This document shows, one piece after another, positions 1-8,509 of a stretch of DNA of 40,441 nt (position 1 is the stretch's first letter; each line of letters opens with the position of its first letter). Below the pieces are notes generated by a model, which saw only the letters and a list, made by a program, of their open reading frames with translations, was not told the DNA's origin and made no database searches. The position numbers and the translations under genes were made by a program. The DNA comes from an uncultured Paludibacter sp. (lineage in GTDB: Bacteria; Bacteroidota; Bacteroidia; Bacteroidales; Paludibacteraceae): positions 1-40,441 of the forward strand of contig CALCBD010000014.1 of the NCBI GenBank assembly GCA_937897985.1, given 5' to 3'.

Positions 1-298
1 AGAGAACACAAAGAAGAAAAAGAAATTAACTCTGTGACCTTTGTGACTCTGTGGTAAAAACACATAACCGCGGAGGCACGGAGAACACAGAGAAAATGCT
101 TCAATATTTAAACTCTGTGACCTTTGTGCCTTTGCGGTAAAATATTAATAACCACGGAGGCACAGAGAACACTAAAAAAAGAAAGAAATTAACTCTGTGA
201 CCTTTGCGACTCTGTGGTGAATAAAACATAACCACGGAGGCACGGAGAACACAAAGAAGAAAAAGAAATTAACACCGTGACCTTTGTGACTTTATGGT
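1..298. repeat. Tandem palindromic intergenic repeat cluster
   Basis: A unit of about 80 bp is repeated. Four forward arms beginning CTCTGTGACCTTTGTG (the last degenerate) lie at 30-55, 113-138, 193-218 and 273-298. Between them are reverse arms of the type ACCACGGAGGCACGGAGAAC at 67-92, 151-173 and 231-256, and the first 13 bases are the end of another. Forward and reverse arms are imperfect reverse complements, so each pair could fold into a hairpin. The block starts 11 bp beyond the stop codon of the OstA-like gene and runs off the left edge. It has no coding content. Similar CACAGAG-type arrays occur between genes in Bacteroidota; no function is established from sequence. Confidence 0.9.
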
Positions 299-308
299 GA
301 ATAAAATT

Positions 309-2222
309 CTATTTTTTCAGATTCCGTGGCATATTAGCCGGTAAATTTGTATTGTTTCTGACACCTCCGGTCGACGAATTATTGTAACTATTTCCGTTGC
401 CCGTAGTATTTCCGTTAGTTTTTTCTGAAGTTTTAGTATTGCTCTCACTACCTTCCGAACCCTTACCCATCAAACTGCTTGTACCGATTTTCTCACGCGG
501 AACTTTAGCAAAAGTAAGCATGACATCTTTATTCGTTTTCGGACGTTGTTGCTCAAGCCAGAAATAATTTTTCAGATACAGATCACTTCCCTTCAACTGG
601 TACAAAGGATACATCACTCCGGTAGTGGCAGCTGTAAAAACCACCCTGTCCACTTTTTTATTTTTAAAATACATGACCACAAAACTACTTTCAGTTTTAT
701 TGATTCCGATCAGAGTTGAATCACCATCGTCCCGCGGAAAATAGATGGTTTCAGCATTGCCGTTAACGTTCACTTTCCTGAGGGCACCACTATCAACATA
801 AGCAATGATTTCCTTTCCCGAAAGTTGATTAAAGAACATTGAGTCTTCTTTTTGAATGGCTATAGCTTCGCGTTGAATATGTATTCGGTTTACTTTTTGG
901 TTTTTCGTAAAAGCCTGGATAAACTCGCCTGAGAGTTGATTTTTTTCGGCCCATAAAACAGGTTCACCATACATATTCATCACCGAATCGCGCGATGTAT
1001 AAACCAGCGAATCGCAAAGGCCCTGAATGTCATTCCGATAAATGCGAACATTAAAATAACCTTTGGCCACATCATAAACAGAGTCCTTAAAAGTACGCAG
1101 TGTATCTGCATGAACCCACAGTGTGTCCTCACCCGACCAGTCGACCAAGAGAGCCGAATCAGTAGCAAGTCCGGTTTCGGTTTTTTCGTTATAATAAATA
1201 TAATCGCCCGATAAAGTATTCTTTTTGACCGAGTCGGTCATGATTACGTTTCCGAATGTTTCACCGTATTTCTTTATTTTATCGTAGAAGATAGTATCTC
1301 CGACAGTAGTTTTACCATCGTTATGAACTACCAGCGATCTGTCCAGCAGCATCATTTGTTCGTTATTGGTATTGTACCACCCCCGTTTAGTATAAATATC
1401 TGTTTCATTTTGATATACTATGTGGGTTGGACCAACTATTCTGGCAATGTTTGTTTTGGTGTTATAATGCATCGTGTCGGCATCCATGGTGAAATTTTTA
1501 TTGACCAGTTTCACTTTATGCCTGAACAGTGCATCATTTGTATTGGTGGAATATTGCCCAAAAACAGAAGTGAGTGTATTTTCGGGATCCACAATTTTAC
1601 CTCCGGTATAATAATATGCAAGATTTGTGTTTCGATCGTAGTTAAGACTATCGGTGGTCAGTGTGGTTTTTCTGTTTTCCATGCGTACATTATGCCTCAA
1701 TCTGGCTAATTTTAAATTGCCATCGTAAAACAAATAATCGCCGTATACGAAAAGAGTATCTCCCTGAACGATACGCACATTGCTGAAGGCATCGAGCGAA
1801 TTTGCCTTTTGATAGAAATAGGCACTATCGCAGTACATTAAGGCATTGTCATGTCTGAAGCGTACATTTCCCTTCAGAATCTGCATATCCGGATTTGCCT
1901 CTTCATTGGCAATCACCATATTGGCGTTGTCCATGTACACAATGGTGGCATTCTGATTATTGAACGGATTGACAATTGGAGCAAGCGGAGCAGGAACAGC
2001 CAGTGGTCTGGGCGTCCTGTTAACCTTCACTTTGGCTTTTTTGGGCGTTGTTTTAGGAATCGGATTCTGGCTCTGGAGAATCTCGTTCCGGAGTTGTTTC
2101 GGGTGTATCTGAGCATGTAAAATGACTATAAACAAACAGAGCACACCGCATAATACGATGTGCCTGAGATAGCCCGACTCTTTGAAATAAGATGTTGACC
2201 TGATTTTATTATTGATTTTCAT
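309..2222 (-). CDS. OstA/LptA-like LPS-transport family protein
   Basis: 637 residues. The N-terminus carries one hydrophobic segment (about residues 20-38, ending LHAQ) that fits a signal peptide or anchor. From about residue 90 onward the protein is a run of short beta-rich repeats of the OstA/LptA type (GNVRFRHDNALMYCDSAYFY, then repeated D-S/T-x-x-Y elements), as expected for a beta-jellyroll that carries LPS across the periplasm. The last 50 or so residues are Ser/Asn/Gly/Thr-rich and probably disordered. It is much longer than E. coli LptA (about 185 residues), as is usual for the Bacteroidota OstA-like family. It is last in a minus-strand block, 45 bp after a SurA-like foldase gene. 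The LPS-bridge role is inferred from family and context. Confidence 0.85.
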   Translation of the reverse strand: MKINNKIRSTSYFKESGYLRHIVLCGVLCLFIVILHAQIHPKQLRNEILQSQNPIPKTTPKKAKVKVNRTPRPLAVPAPLAPIVNPFNNQNATIVYMDNANMVIANEEANPDMQILKGNVRFRHDNALMYCDSAYFYQKANSLDAFSNVRIVQGDTLFVYGDYLFYDGNLKLARLRHNVRMENRKTTLTTDSLNYDRNTNLAYYYTGGKIVDPENTLTSVFGQYSTNTNDALFRHKVKLVNKNFTMDADTMHYNTKTNIARIVGPTHIVYQNETDIYTKRGWYNTNNEQMMLLDRSLVVHNDGKTTVGDTIFYDKIKKYGETFGNVIMTDSVKKNTLSGDYIYYNEKTETGLATDSALLVDWSGEDTLWVHADTLRTFKDSVYDVAKGYFNVRIYRNDIQGLCDSLVYTSRDSVMNMYGEPVLWAEKNQLSGEFIQAFTKNQKVNRIHIQREAIAIQKEDSMFFNQLSGKEIIAYVDSGALRKVNVNGNAETIYFPRDDGDSTLIGINKTESSFVVMYFKNKKVDRVVFTAATTGVMYPLYQLKGSDLYLKNYFWLEQQRPKTNKDVMLTFAKVPREKIGTSSLMGKGSEGSESNTKTSEKTNGNTTGNGNSYNNSSTGGVRNNTNLPANMPRNLKK

Positions 2223-2267
2223 AAAAATTTATCCTTCACTTTTCTCCTTCAACCTGAGCAGGAACAT

Positions 2268-3626
2268 TTACTTTTTTATCCAACCCGGATACTGAAATTT
2301 GCAGTTTTGCCAGTCAGGATCGATACTGATATAGGTTTCTTTCTGCTTGCGAACAATCCATTCTTTGATAAATTCTTCTTTCTTTTTTGACTCGTAGTAA
2401 TTGCGCAACATTTGATAATCGTCGAGCAGGTTGGCTTTGTGATTTTCCGATTTTGACTTCACTTTCACTACTGCCACTACTTCTTTGTTGGTAGTCGGGC
2501 TTATCATGCTGAATGGTTTTGAAATTTCACCAACGTGCATATCATAAACCACTTTAGCAACCTCCTGCGGCAAATCCTGATATTCGAATTTAGATGTACC
2601 GGTTTTTTCATTCAGCATTAAACCTGCATTCATGGCTGTATTTTTATCCTGCGAGAAAAAGGTAACTGCCTGTTCGAAAGTTGTTTTACCATTGCGGATA
2701 AGATTGGTAATGGAGTCTAACTTCAGTACTGCATTGTTTTTATCTGAAATGGATACCCGTGGCTTAAGAAGGATATGACGGCAATTGATACGGTCGCCAC
2801 GTTTTTCGATAAGCTGAATGATATGGTAACCAAATTCAGTCTGAACTATACGTGAAACTTTTTTGGGATCGGAAAGGTTGAATGCCACGGCAGCAAATTC
2901 GGGAACAAGTTGTCCGCGTCCCATAAAACCTAATTCACCACCACGCTTAGCGCTCTCGGTATCCTCTGAATACAGAGTTGCCAGAATTGAAAAATCAGTT
3001 GTTCCTTTATTCACCCGATCCGAGAATTCGCGCAATCTTTCCTTGATTCGATTTGTTTCCTGAATAGGTACCGGTGGCTCGAAACTAATGATCTGAAGTT
3101 CGACCTGTGCCGGAACAGTAGGGATACTATCGGCAGGCAAAGCATTGAAATAGCGCCGGACATCGGCCGGAGTCGATTTTATATTACCCACTAACTTCTG
3201 TTGCATTTGCTGAATAATCATTTGATCACGGAACATTGTGCGTAAATCTTCCCTGAGATTGATGGTACTTTTTCCGAAATATTCTTCCATTTTTTCCTTC
3301 GAACCAATTTGCGAAATGAAGAAGCTTAACCTGTTCTCCACCTGATTGGCAACACTGCTTTCACTCACCTCCACACTATCCAGAATGGCCTGATGCAGAA
3401 ACAATTTATTGATAGCAATCTGCTCCGGGATAACACAATACGGATCTCCCTGAATAGGTGTTCCTTCATATTGCGCCCTTAACCTCTGTTCTTCAACTTC
3501 CGAACGTAAAATTGACTCGTCACCGACAATCCAGATGACTTCGTCGACAATATTTGGTTTTTTCTGAGCTGATAGTTGTGTGGCAGCAAAGCAAAGAAAT
3601 AAATAGAATAAAATTGTTTTTTTCAT
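2268..3626 (-). CDS. SurA-like periplasmic peptidylprolyl isomerase
   Basis: 452 residues with a clear signal peptide (MKKTILFYLFLCFAATQLSAQ). A SurA-type N-terminal helical chaperone region (about 25-170) is followed by a first parvulin/PpiC domain (about 170-275) with ELGFMGRGQLVPEFAAVAF and EFGYHIIQLIEKR. A second, weaker PpiC-like domain follows (about 280-390), starting INCRHILLKPRV. This is the SurA layout, so the likely job is chaperoning outer-membrane proteins in the periplasm, with proline isomerisation in the first domain. The second domain lacks the conserved G-W/F-G core and may be inactive. It sits between the OstA-like gene and a SurA-like lipoprotein gene; the gap upstream is 107 bp. 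The name surA is withheld because several paralogues lie together. Confidence 0.88.
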   Translation of the reverse strand: MKKTILFYLFLCFAATQLSAQKKPNIVDEVIWIVGDESILRSEVEEQRLRAQYEGTPIQGDPYCVIPEQIAINKLFLHQAILDSVEVSESSVANQVENRLSFFISQIGSKEKMEEYFGKSTINLREDLRTMFRDQMIIQQMQQKLVGNIKSTPADVRRYFNALPADSIPTVPAQVELQIISFEPPVPIQETNRIKERLREFSDRVNKGTTDFSILATLYSEDTESAKRGGELGFMGRGQLVPEFAAVAFNLSDPKKVSRIVQTEFGYHIIQLIEKRGDRINCRHILLKPRVSISDKNNAVLKLDSITNLIRNGKTTFEQAVTFFSQDKNTAMNAGLMLNEKTGTSKFEYQDLPQEVAKVVYDMHVGEISKPFSMISPTTNKEVVAVVKVKSKSENHKANLLDDYQMLRNYYESKKKEEFIKEWIVRKQKETYISIDPDWQNCKFQYPGWIKK

Positions 3627-3733
3627 TTGAAAATATATTGTTTTATCAATGTTGGATATTTCTGATTTGAAGTTTGGTTTACAGAATAAAATCAGGATAC
3701 TGGGTTTGTTTTAACCTCAAATGATGACTTCAT

Positions 3734-4585
3734 TTATTTAAAATAAGTAATTATCTCATTATCAACCGCATCTTTATAAAGTTCATTTTCAAAATCAGTA
3801 ATAAACTCCGCTTTTAATTTATTCAGAATCAGGTTACTGATTTTAAGTTTTGCAATTTCAAAAGGTTCGGTATCGCCTGTTTTTTTATATGCTTCGATGC
3901 GCAGAAAATAATACCTTGTGCTGTCCGAAACCTCGTAGAACCGGTGTGAAGCCACAAAAGCCGCCGGATCTTCAATCTGCACGGGCATTTTCCGTAGGAT
4001 TTCAGAAAAAGGAGTCCATTTATTTCCAAAATAATCGAAACTAATTGCATTCTGAATGCTGTATTTTTCAATATTTTCCAACGACTTTGTATTTCCCGAT
4101 TGTACCCAGCTACGGACGTTGGCAAGTTTGGCTGCTTTGGAAGGCACTATCAGCAACATTCCTTTGATCAGGTTTTCATTCAGCACAAATTGCCCGCTGT
4201 ACTGATCGTAGAATGCTCTCATCTCATCCTCCGAGGGTTCTTTCGGAAGTCGTTGTTCAATCAGCTTTTGTTGATATTGCTGAATCGTCAGGGATTTGCG
4301 GTATTCTTCAAGAAGCTTGTCAATTTCGGCTTTATTTGTTACGTTTCGTTTTGCATTTTCGTAAAGTAAAACATCGGTCACCCATTTTTTGATGAAACTT
4401 TCGGCAATTTCGACGCTGTCCTTTTTGTTTACGTTTGGCGGGATAATATCCTGTACCTGATCGAGATACAGAAATTTACCTTCCACTTCGAGCAACGGAG
4501 TCCGTTTCGTATCAGCGGTATTACGAGTACACGATGCTGTTACGAATACAACAAAAACAACTATCAATAACCTGTTAATTTTCAT
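3734..4585 (-). CDS. SurA-like lipoprotein without clear catalytic domain
   Basis: 283 residues. The N-terminus MKINRLLIVVFVVFVTASC is a lipoprotein signal with the lipidated cysteine at position 19. The residues after Cys (TRNTAD) are not acidic-rich, so surface export is not suggested. The body resembles the helical SurA/PpiC N-terminal region (EGKFLYLDQVQDIIPPNV, EEYRKSLTIQQYQQKLIEQR, EDEMRAFYDQYSGQFVL). No typical parvulin core (G-x-LGW/F, VxSxxGYHI) is seen in the second half. It is probably a periplasmic chaperone-like partner of the flanking foldases. It is flanked by SurA-like genes on both sides and has its own likely promoter box 9 bp upstream, and a terminator separates it from the upstream gene. 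Confidence 0.75.
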   Translation of the reverse strand: MKINRLLIVVFVVFVTASCTRNTADTKRTPLLEVEGKFLYLDQVQDIIPPNVNKKDSVEIAESFIKKWVTDVLLYENAKRNVTNKAEIDKLLEEYRKSLTIQQYQQKLIEQRLPKEPSEDEMRAFYDQYSGQFVLNENLIKGMLLIVPSKAAKLANVRSWVQSGNTKSLENIEKYSIQNAISFDYFGNKWTPFSEILRKMPVQIEDPAAFVASHRFYEVSDSTRYYFLRIEAYKKTGDTEPFEIAKLKISNLILNKLKAEFITDFENELYKDAVDNEIITYFK

Positions 4586-4593
4586 ACGAAAAG

Positions 4594-4601
4594 CAAAGAT
4601 A
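4594..4601 (-). promoter_or_regulatory. Promoter -7 box (TATCTTTG) for the lipoprotein gene
   Basis: The minus strand reads TATCTTTG, a full match to the Bacteroidota -7 consensus TAnnTTTG. No TTG -33 element is seen at the usual spacing. The box ends 8 bp before the start codon at 4585, so the transcript would have almost no leader. Confidence 0.5.
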
Positions 4602-4730
4602 ATATTGGTTGCGCTAAATTAATGCTAATTTACGAATAATAAATCAGAATAAAGGTTTTTTAAATGCAAAACATTTGATTCTTACCAAAAAAACGCTGAA
4701 GTTTTATTTTTGTTAATGGTTTTTTAAACC

Positions 4731-4764
4731 AAAAAAGAAGAGCCACTTTAAAGTTGCTCTTCTT
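4731..4764 (-). terminator. Rho-independent terminator of the two-domain foldase gene
   Basis: AAGAAGAGC (4735-4743) pairs perfectly with GCTCTTCTT (4756-4764); the 12-base middle can extend the stem through ACTTTAAAGT. Reading the minus strand, the hairpin runs into a T tract (4731-4736). It lies 25 bp beyond the stop codon of the upstream gene and splits the foldase block into two transcription units. Confidence 0.8.
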
Positions 4765-4788
4765 CAGGAAAAAGGTATTGAATGCCTT

Positions 4789-6732
4789 TTAATTTTGTTT
4801 TACTGTGTCCAGTACTTTTTTATCGACAACTACAGGATATTTTGCCCTGAGGGCAGCAATCCATTCTTTTTCGAGATATTCCTGATAATCGGCAGTAACA
4901 AGTCCGCGAACATCGTTATAATCTTCAGGCGTTTTTTTCAGGTTTTTACCTGTTACAAACACGTAAGGATAATCTTTGGATGGTTCGTAGGTTGCATTTT
5001 TCACTTTGAATCCGTATTTATCAATGGCTTTATTTTCACCCTGAACGAAATTTCCCTTTTCAATTTTCACATACTGAATACTGTCGTTGAGACGGGTACG
5101 CAGGTATTTGTCGATAGAATCGTTGTGTGTTGTTTTAACAATTTTTTTAGCTGCTTTGAAAGTTTCCTCATTTTTGCACATAATCACACGGCCTTTGAAA
5201 TGTGGTTTTTCCCAAACATACACCGACTTATGATTTTTAAAATAACTGGCCAGTCCGGCAGTGTCTTTCGAAGCTTTTTCCCACACTTCGTTGTTGCTCA
5301 CTTCGAAAAGTAAAATTCCATCGTGATATTCCTGCATCAGGAAACGGAAATCATCGTATTTCTTTTCAAGCTGACTGTCTTCGTAATCGAGAAGTGCTTT
5401 GTTTGCAAAAAGCTTCAGTTTCTCGCTGATAATGTCGGCAGCATTGGTTTTATCCGAGTAAGCATTTTTTTTCAGGTACGAAACAAAATCTGCCTGCGAA
5501 AGCTGTTTGTCGGCAAAAGTAATCAATGGTTTGTTCAGTTTTGCGGCTTCTGCCTGGAATGTTGAATCGGCCAGTGTTTTCTTGTCGAGCAATTTAGCTA
5601 TTTCCTTAGCGTTTTCTGTATTTTCGGCGTAATGATAATCTGTCATCAATTTAGCAACGAAAGATTTCTGACCAATATCAGAACGTTCATCCCGTTTTAC
5701 TTTTTGTTCAATATCGGCTTTTACACTCTCGTACGAACCCAGCCCTTTATGGTCGAGAAGCTTGATGATATGCCACCCGTAAGCTGACTGAACCGGTTTG
5801 CTTACATCACCGGTATTTTTAAGTTCGAAAGCGGCATTTTCAAATTCGGGAACCATACGTCCCGATCCAAACCATGGAAGTTCGCCGTTTTTGGCAGCGG
5901 AGCCACGGTCTTCGGAAAATTCGGATGCAAGTTTTCCAAAATCATCACCGGCAAGTACCCGCTGATACAAAGAGTCGATTTTAATTTTTGCCTGTTTATT
6001 CTTTTCTTCATCTCCCTGAGCAGTGAAACGCATGATGTGCGACACCAGTATTTCGCCAAGTGTATTCCGGCGGGCGTGCACCTTGATGATATGATAACCG
6101 TAGGCAGTACGTACAGGTTTAGATACCGTGCCAACCGGAGTATTGTAAGCCATGTTTTCGAACGGATAAACAGTACGGAATGCTGAAATCCAACCAATAT
6201 AACCGCCGTTTTTCTCGGCATTCTGATCTTCTGAAGTTTCTTTTGCAACTTTAGCAAAATCTTCTTTTTCGATTCGTTTTGCTATGGCATTGATTTTTTT
6301 CCAGGCAGCAAGGGTATCGGCAGGCGAGGCATTGGGTTCCATCCGTACAAGAATATGACTCAATTCCACATCTTCTTTCATTCTTTCGTAAGCTTCCTTC
6401 AAAACCTGTTCGTCTGCTTTTGCATCGGTGAGATAGGGTTTTGTAAGTTGTGCACGATAACCTGCCAGTTCATTAATAAACGATTTGGTTGTATCAATTC
6501 CCTGCGCTTTTGCTTCCTCAACTTTTAATTTAAAGTTGATGAACAAATCAACATATTCATTCAGTGTTTTTTTGTCCAGTGAATTATTGCTGTTATTTTT
6601 GTTATAAATATATTCAAATTCGGACTTTAACACAGGTTTGCCGTTGATAGTCATCAATACCGGATCGTTGGTTTGTGCAAATAAAAAGCCTGAAATAAAC
6701 AGAAAAGCAAAAGAAAAAAACTGTGATTTCAT
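4789..6732 (-). CDS. Periplasmic foldase with two parvulin domains
   Basis: 647 residues with a signal peptide (ending LFISGFLFAQ, about residue 20). A SurA-N-like helical region (about 25-110) is followed by two full PpiC/parvulin domains. The first (about 112-222) runs from VELSHILVRME through GGYIGWISAFRTVYPFE to TAYGYHIIKVHARR. The second (about 228-332) runs from ILVSHIMRF through GELPWFGSGRMVPEFENAAF to SAYGWHIIKLLDHK. The last 300 residues are a charged helical tail with no recognised domain. Both rotamase domains look catalytically competent, unlike the two neighbours, so this is probably the main isomerase of the trio, acting on envelope proteins. It lies 102 bp downstream of guaB. 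Confidence 0.88.
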   Translation of the reverse strand: MKSQFFSFAFLFISGFLFAQTNDPVLMTINGKPVLKSEFEYIYNKNNSNNSLDKKTLNEYVDLFINFKLKVEEAKAQGIDTTKSFINELAGYRAQLTKPYLTDAKADEQVLKEAYERMKEDVELSHILVRMEPNASPADTLAAWKKINAIAKRIEKEDFAKVAKETSEDQNAEKNGGYIGWISAFRTVYPFENMAYNTPVGTVSKPVRTAYGYHIIKVHARRNTLGEILVSHIMRFTAQGDEEKNKQAKIKIDSLYQRVLAGDDFGKLASEFSEDRGSAAKNGELPWFGSGRMVPEFENAAFELKNTGDVSKPVQSAYGWHIIKLLDHKGLGSYESVKADIEQKVKRDERSDIGQKSFVAKLMTDYHYAENTENAKEIAKLLDKKTLADSTFQAEAAKLNKPLITFADKQLSQADFVSYLKKNAYSDKTNAADIISEKLKLFANKALLDYEDSQLEKKYDDFRFLMQEYHDGILLFEVSNNEVWEKASKDTAGLASYFKNHKSVYVWEKPHFKGRVIMCKNEETFKAAKKIVKTTHNDSIDKYLRTRLNDSIQYVKIEKGNFVQGENKAIDKYGFKVKNATYEPSKDYPYVFVTGKNLKKTPEDYNDVRGLVTADYQEYLEKEWIAALRAKYPVVVDKKVLDTVKQN

Positions 6733-6786
6733 AAATTTAGTCTGATATTTTTATTAAAAAAAATGACATGAGTAATTATTAACGTT

Positions 6787-6794
6787 CAAAAATA
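6787..6794 (-). promoter_or_regulatory. Promoter -7 box (TATTTTTG) upstream of the two-domain foldase
   Basis: The minus strand reads TATTTTTG, matching TAnnTTTG, 54 bp before the start codon at 6732 and inside the gap after guaB. No good -33 element is seen. AT-rich surroundings make chance matches likely. Confidence 0.4.
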
Positions 6795-6834
6795 CTATTA
6801 TGTTATATAATTCCTTCTAAATTTTAAGATTTTT

Positions 6835-8310
6835 TTATTCTCCGCGACTATAATTAGGAGCTTCACTCGTTATTGACACATCGTGAGGATGGCTTTCGGC
6901 AACTCCGGCATTGGTGATTCTTGTGAATTTTGCCTGATGCAAATCCCTGATGGTTGCGGCGCCGCAATAGCCCATTCCTGCCCTGAGTCCGCCGATCATC
7001 TGGAAAATAACTTCATACAATGTTCCCTTAAAAGGCACTCTTGCGGCAATTCCTTCGGGGACAAGTTTCTTCACATCTTCTTCACCGTCCTGAAAATAGC
7101 GGTCTTTCGAGCCTTTTTCCATTGCCTCGAGTGAGCCCATACCACGATAAGTTTTAAACTTGCGACCATTGAAAATAATGGTTTCACCCGGTGACTCTTC
7201 GACTCCGGCAAACAACGATCCGGCCATAATGCTGTAAGCACCTGCTGCCAGAGCTTTCACGATATCGCCCGAATAACGGATTCCGCCATCGGCAATAACA
7301 GGAATTCCTGTACCGGTGAGTGCTTTTGCCACCTCATAAATAGCCGACAATTGAGGCATTCCGACTCCGGCTATCACGCGGGTTGTACAAATTGAACCCG
7401 GTCCGATACCAACTTTAACGCCATCGGCTCCGGCCCTTGCAAGATCAAGTGCTGCTTCGGCTGTGGCAATATTTCCAACCACAAAATCTATCGAAGTGAA
7501 TCTCTTTTTTGCTTCTTTCAGTGTGTCAATTACTCCTTTCGAATGTCCGTGAGCAGTATCGATGACTATTGCATCCACACCGGCTTCGACCAGTGCTTCA
7601 ATTCGTGTAAAAACATCGGCTGTAACACCAACTCCGGCAGCTACCCTGAGTCTGCCTCTCTCATCTTTCGATGCCATTGGTTTATTCTTGGCCTTTGTAA
7701 TGTCTTTATATGTAAGTAATCCAACCAGTTTATTATCTTTATCAACCACAGGTAGTTTCTCAATCTTATGTTGCTGAAGTATATCAGCTGCTGCTTCAAG
7801 ATCAGTGGTGCGCGATGTGGTAACCAGATTTTCTCTGGTCATTACTTCGTCTATTTTAGTGCTCATCACTCTTTGAAAACGCAAATCGCGATTGGTAACG
7901 ATACCCACCAGATAACCACCTTCATCAACAACGGGAATACCCCCAATTTTATATTCGGCCATCAGCGCCAGCGCATCACCTACAGATGCACCCTTACGAA
8001 TGGTTACAGGATTTGAAATCATTCCGTTTTCGGCACGTTTAACAATTTCGACCTGCTTAGCCTGATCGGCTATAGGCATGTTTTTATGAATTACTCCAAT
8101 GCCACCTTCCCTGGCAATGGCAATTGCCATTTTGGCTTCGGTAACTGTGTCCATTGCAGCTGAAACGATAGGTACTTTCAACTCAATACGGCGTGAAAAA
8201 CGGGAGGTTAAATCAACATTTCGGGGCAGAACATCGGAATAGGCGGGAATGAGTAACACATCATCGAATGTAACTCCTTCAATTTGAACCCGATCAGCAA
8301 TAAATGACAT
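6835..8310 (-). CDS. guaB: Inosine-5'-monophosphate dehydrogenase
   Basis: 491 residues, normal for the family. It oxidises IMP to XMP with NAD+, the committed step to guanine nucleotides, in the cytoplasm. The catalytic loop GIGPGSICTT has the nucleophile Cys308. Other landmarks are the N-terminal TFDDVLLIP (14-22), two CBS domains inserted at about 95-205 (GGIPVVDEGGYLVGIVTNRD and KLPVVDKDNKLVGLLTYKD), DGGIR (341-345), YRGMGSLEAM (388-397), the flap KDRYFQ, and GLRAGMGYCGA near the C-terminus. It begins the block of envelope genes; no terminator is visible after it, so read-through into the foldase gene is possible. Confidence 0.98.
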   Translation of the reverse strand: MSFIADRVQIEGVTFDDVLLIPAYSDVLPRNVDLTSRFSRRIELKVPIVSAAMDTVTEAKMAIAIAREGGIGVIHKNMPIADQAKQVEIVKRAENGMISNPVTIRKGASVGDALALMAEYKIGGIPVVDEGGYLVGIVTNRDLRFQRVMSTKIDEVMTRENLVTTSRTTDLEAAADILQQHKIEKLPVVDKDNKLVGLLTYKDITKAKNKPMASKDERGRLRVAAGVGVTADVFTRIEALVEAGVDAIVIDTAHGHSKGVIDTLKEAKKRFTSIDFVVGNIATAEAALDLARAGADGVKVGIGPGSICTTRVIAGVGMPQLSAIYEVAKALTGTGIPVIADGGIRYSGDIVKALAAGAYSIMAGSLFAGVEESPGETIIFNGRKFKTYRGMGSLEAMEKGSKDRYFQDGEEDVKKLVPEGIAARVPFKGTLYEVIFQMIGGLRAGMGYCGAATIRDLHQAKFTRITNAGVAESHPHDVSITSEAPNYSRGE

Positions 8311-8379
8311 AGACTTTTAATTTAAATGATTATATTTCAGATAGAAACAAAATGCTTCCCTATGAAAAATTATTGCGTG

Positions 8380-8387
8380 CAAATGTA
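8380..8387 (-). promoter_or_regulatory. Likely guaB promoter -7 box (TACATTTG)
   Basis: The minus strand reads TACATTTG, matching TAnnTTTG, 70 bp upstream of the guaB start. A TTG lies 14 bp further upstream on that strand (8402-8404), closer than the usual 17-23 bp. The rest of the 200-bp gap between guaB and rluF shows no hairpin terminator or binding motif that I can support. Confidence 0.5.
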
Positions 8388-8509
8388 CACATTTTTTGCG
8401 ACAAGGGAAATATTCAGATCGAAAAACTTTTTCGATGCCTGACGAATAATACGAATTTATTCCGAATATAACGGGTCTGAACGCATTCATTAAAAATATG
8501 TAACGGCAA

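Noticed and set aside
1..298. CRISPR array
   Set aside because: The repeated arms are mutually inverted and the intervening sequences are similar to each other rather than unique spacers; no cas genes are present.
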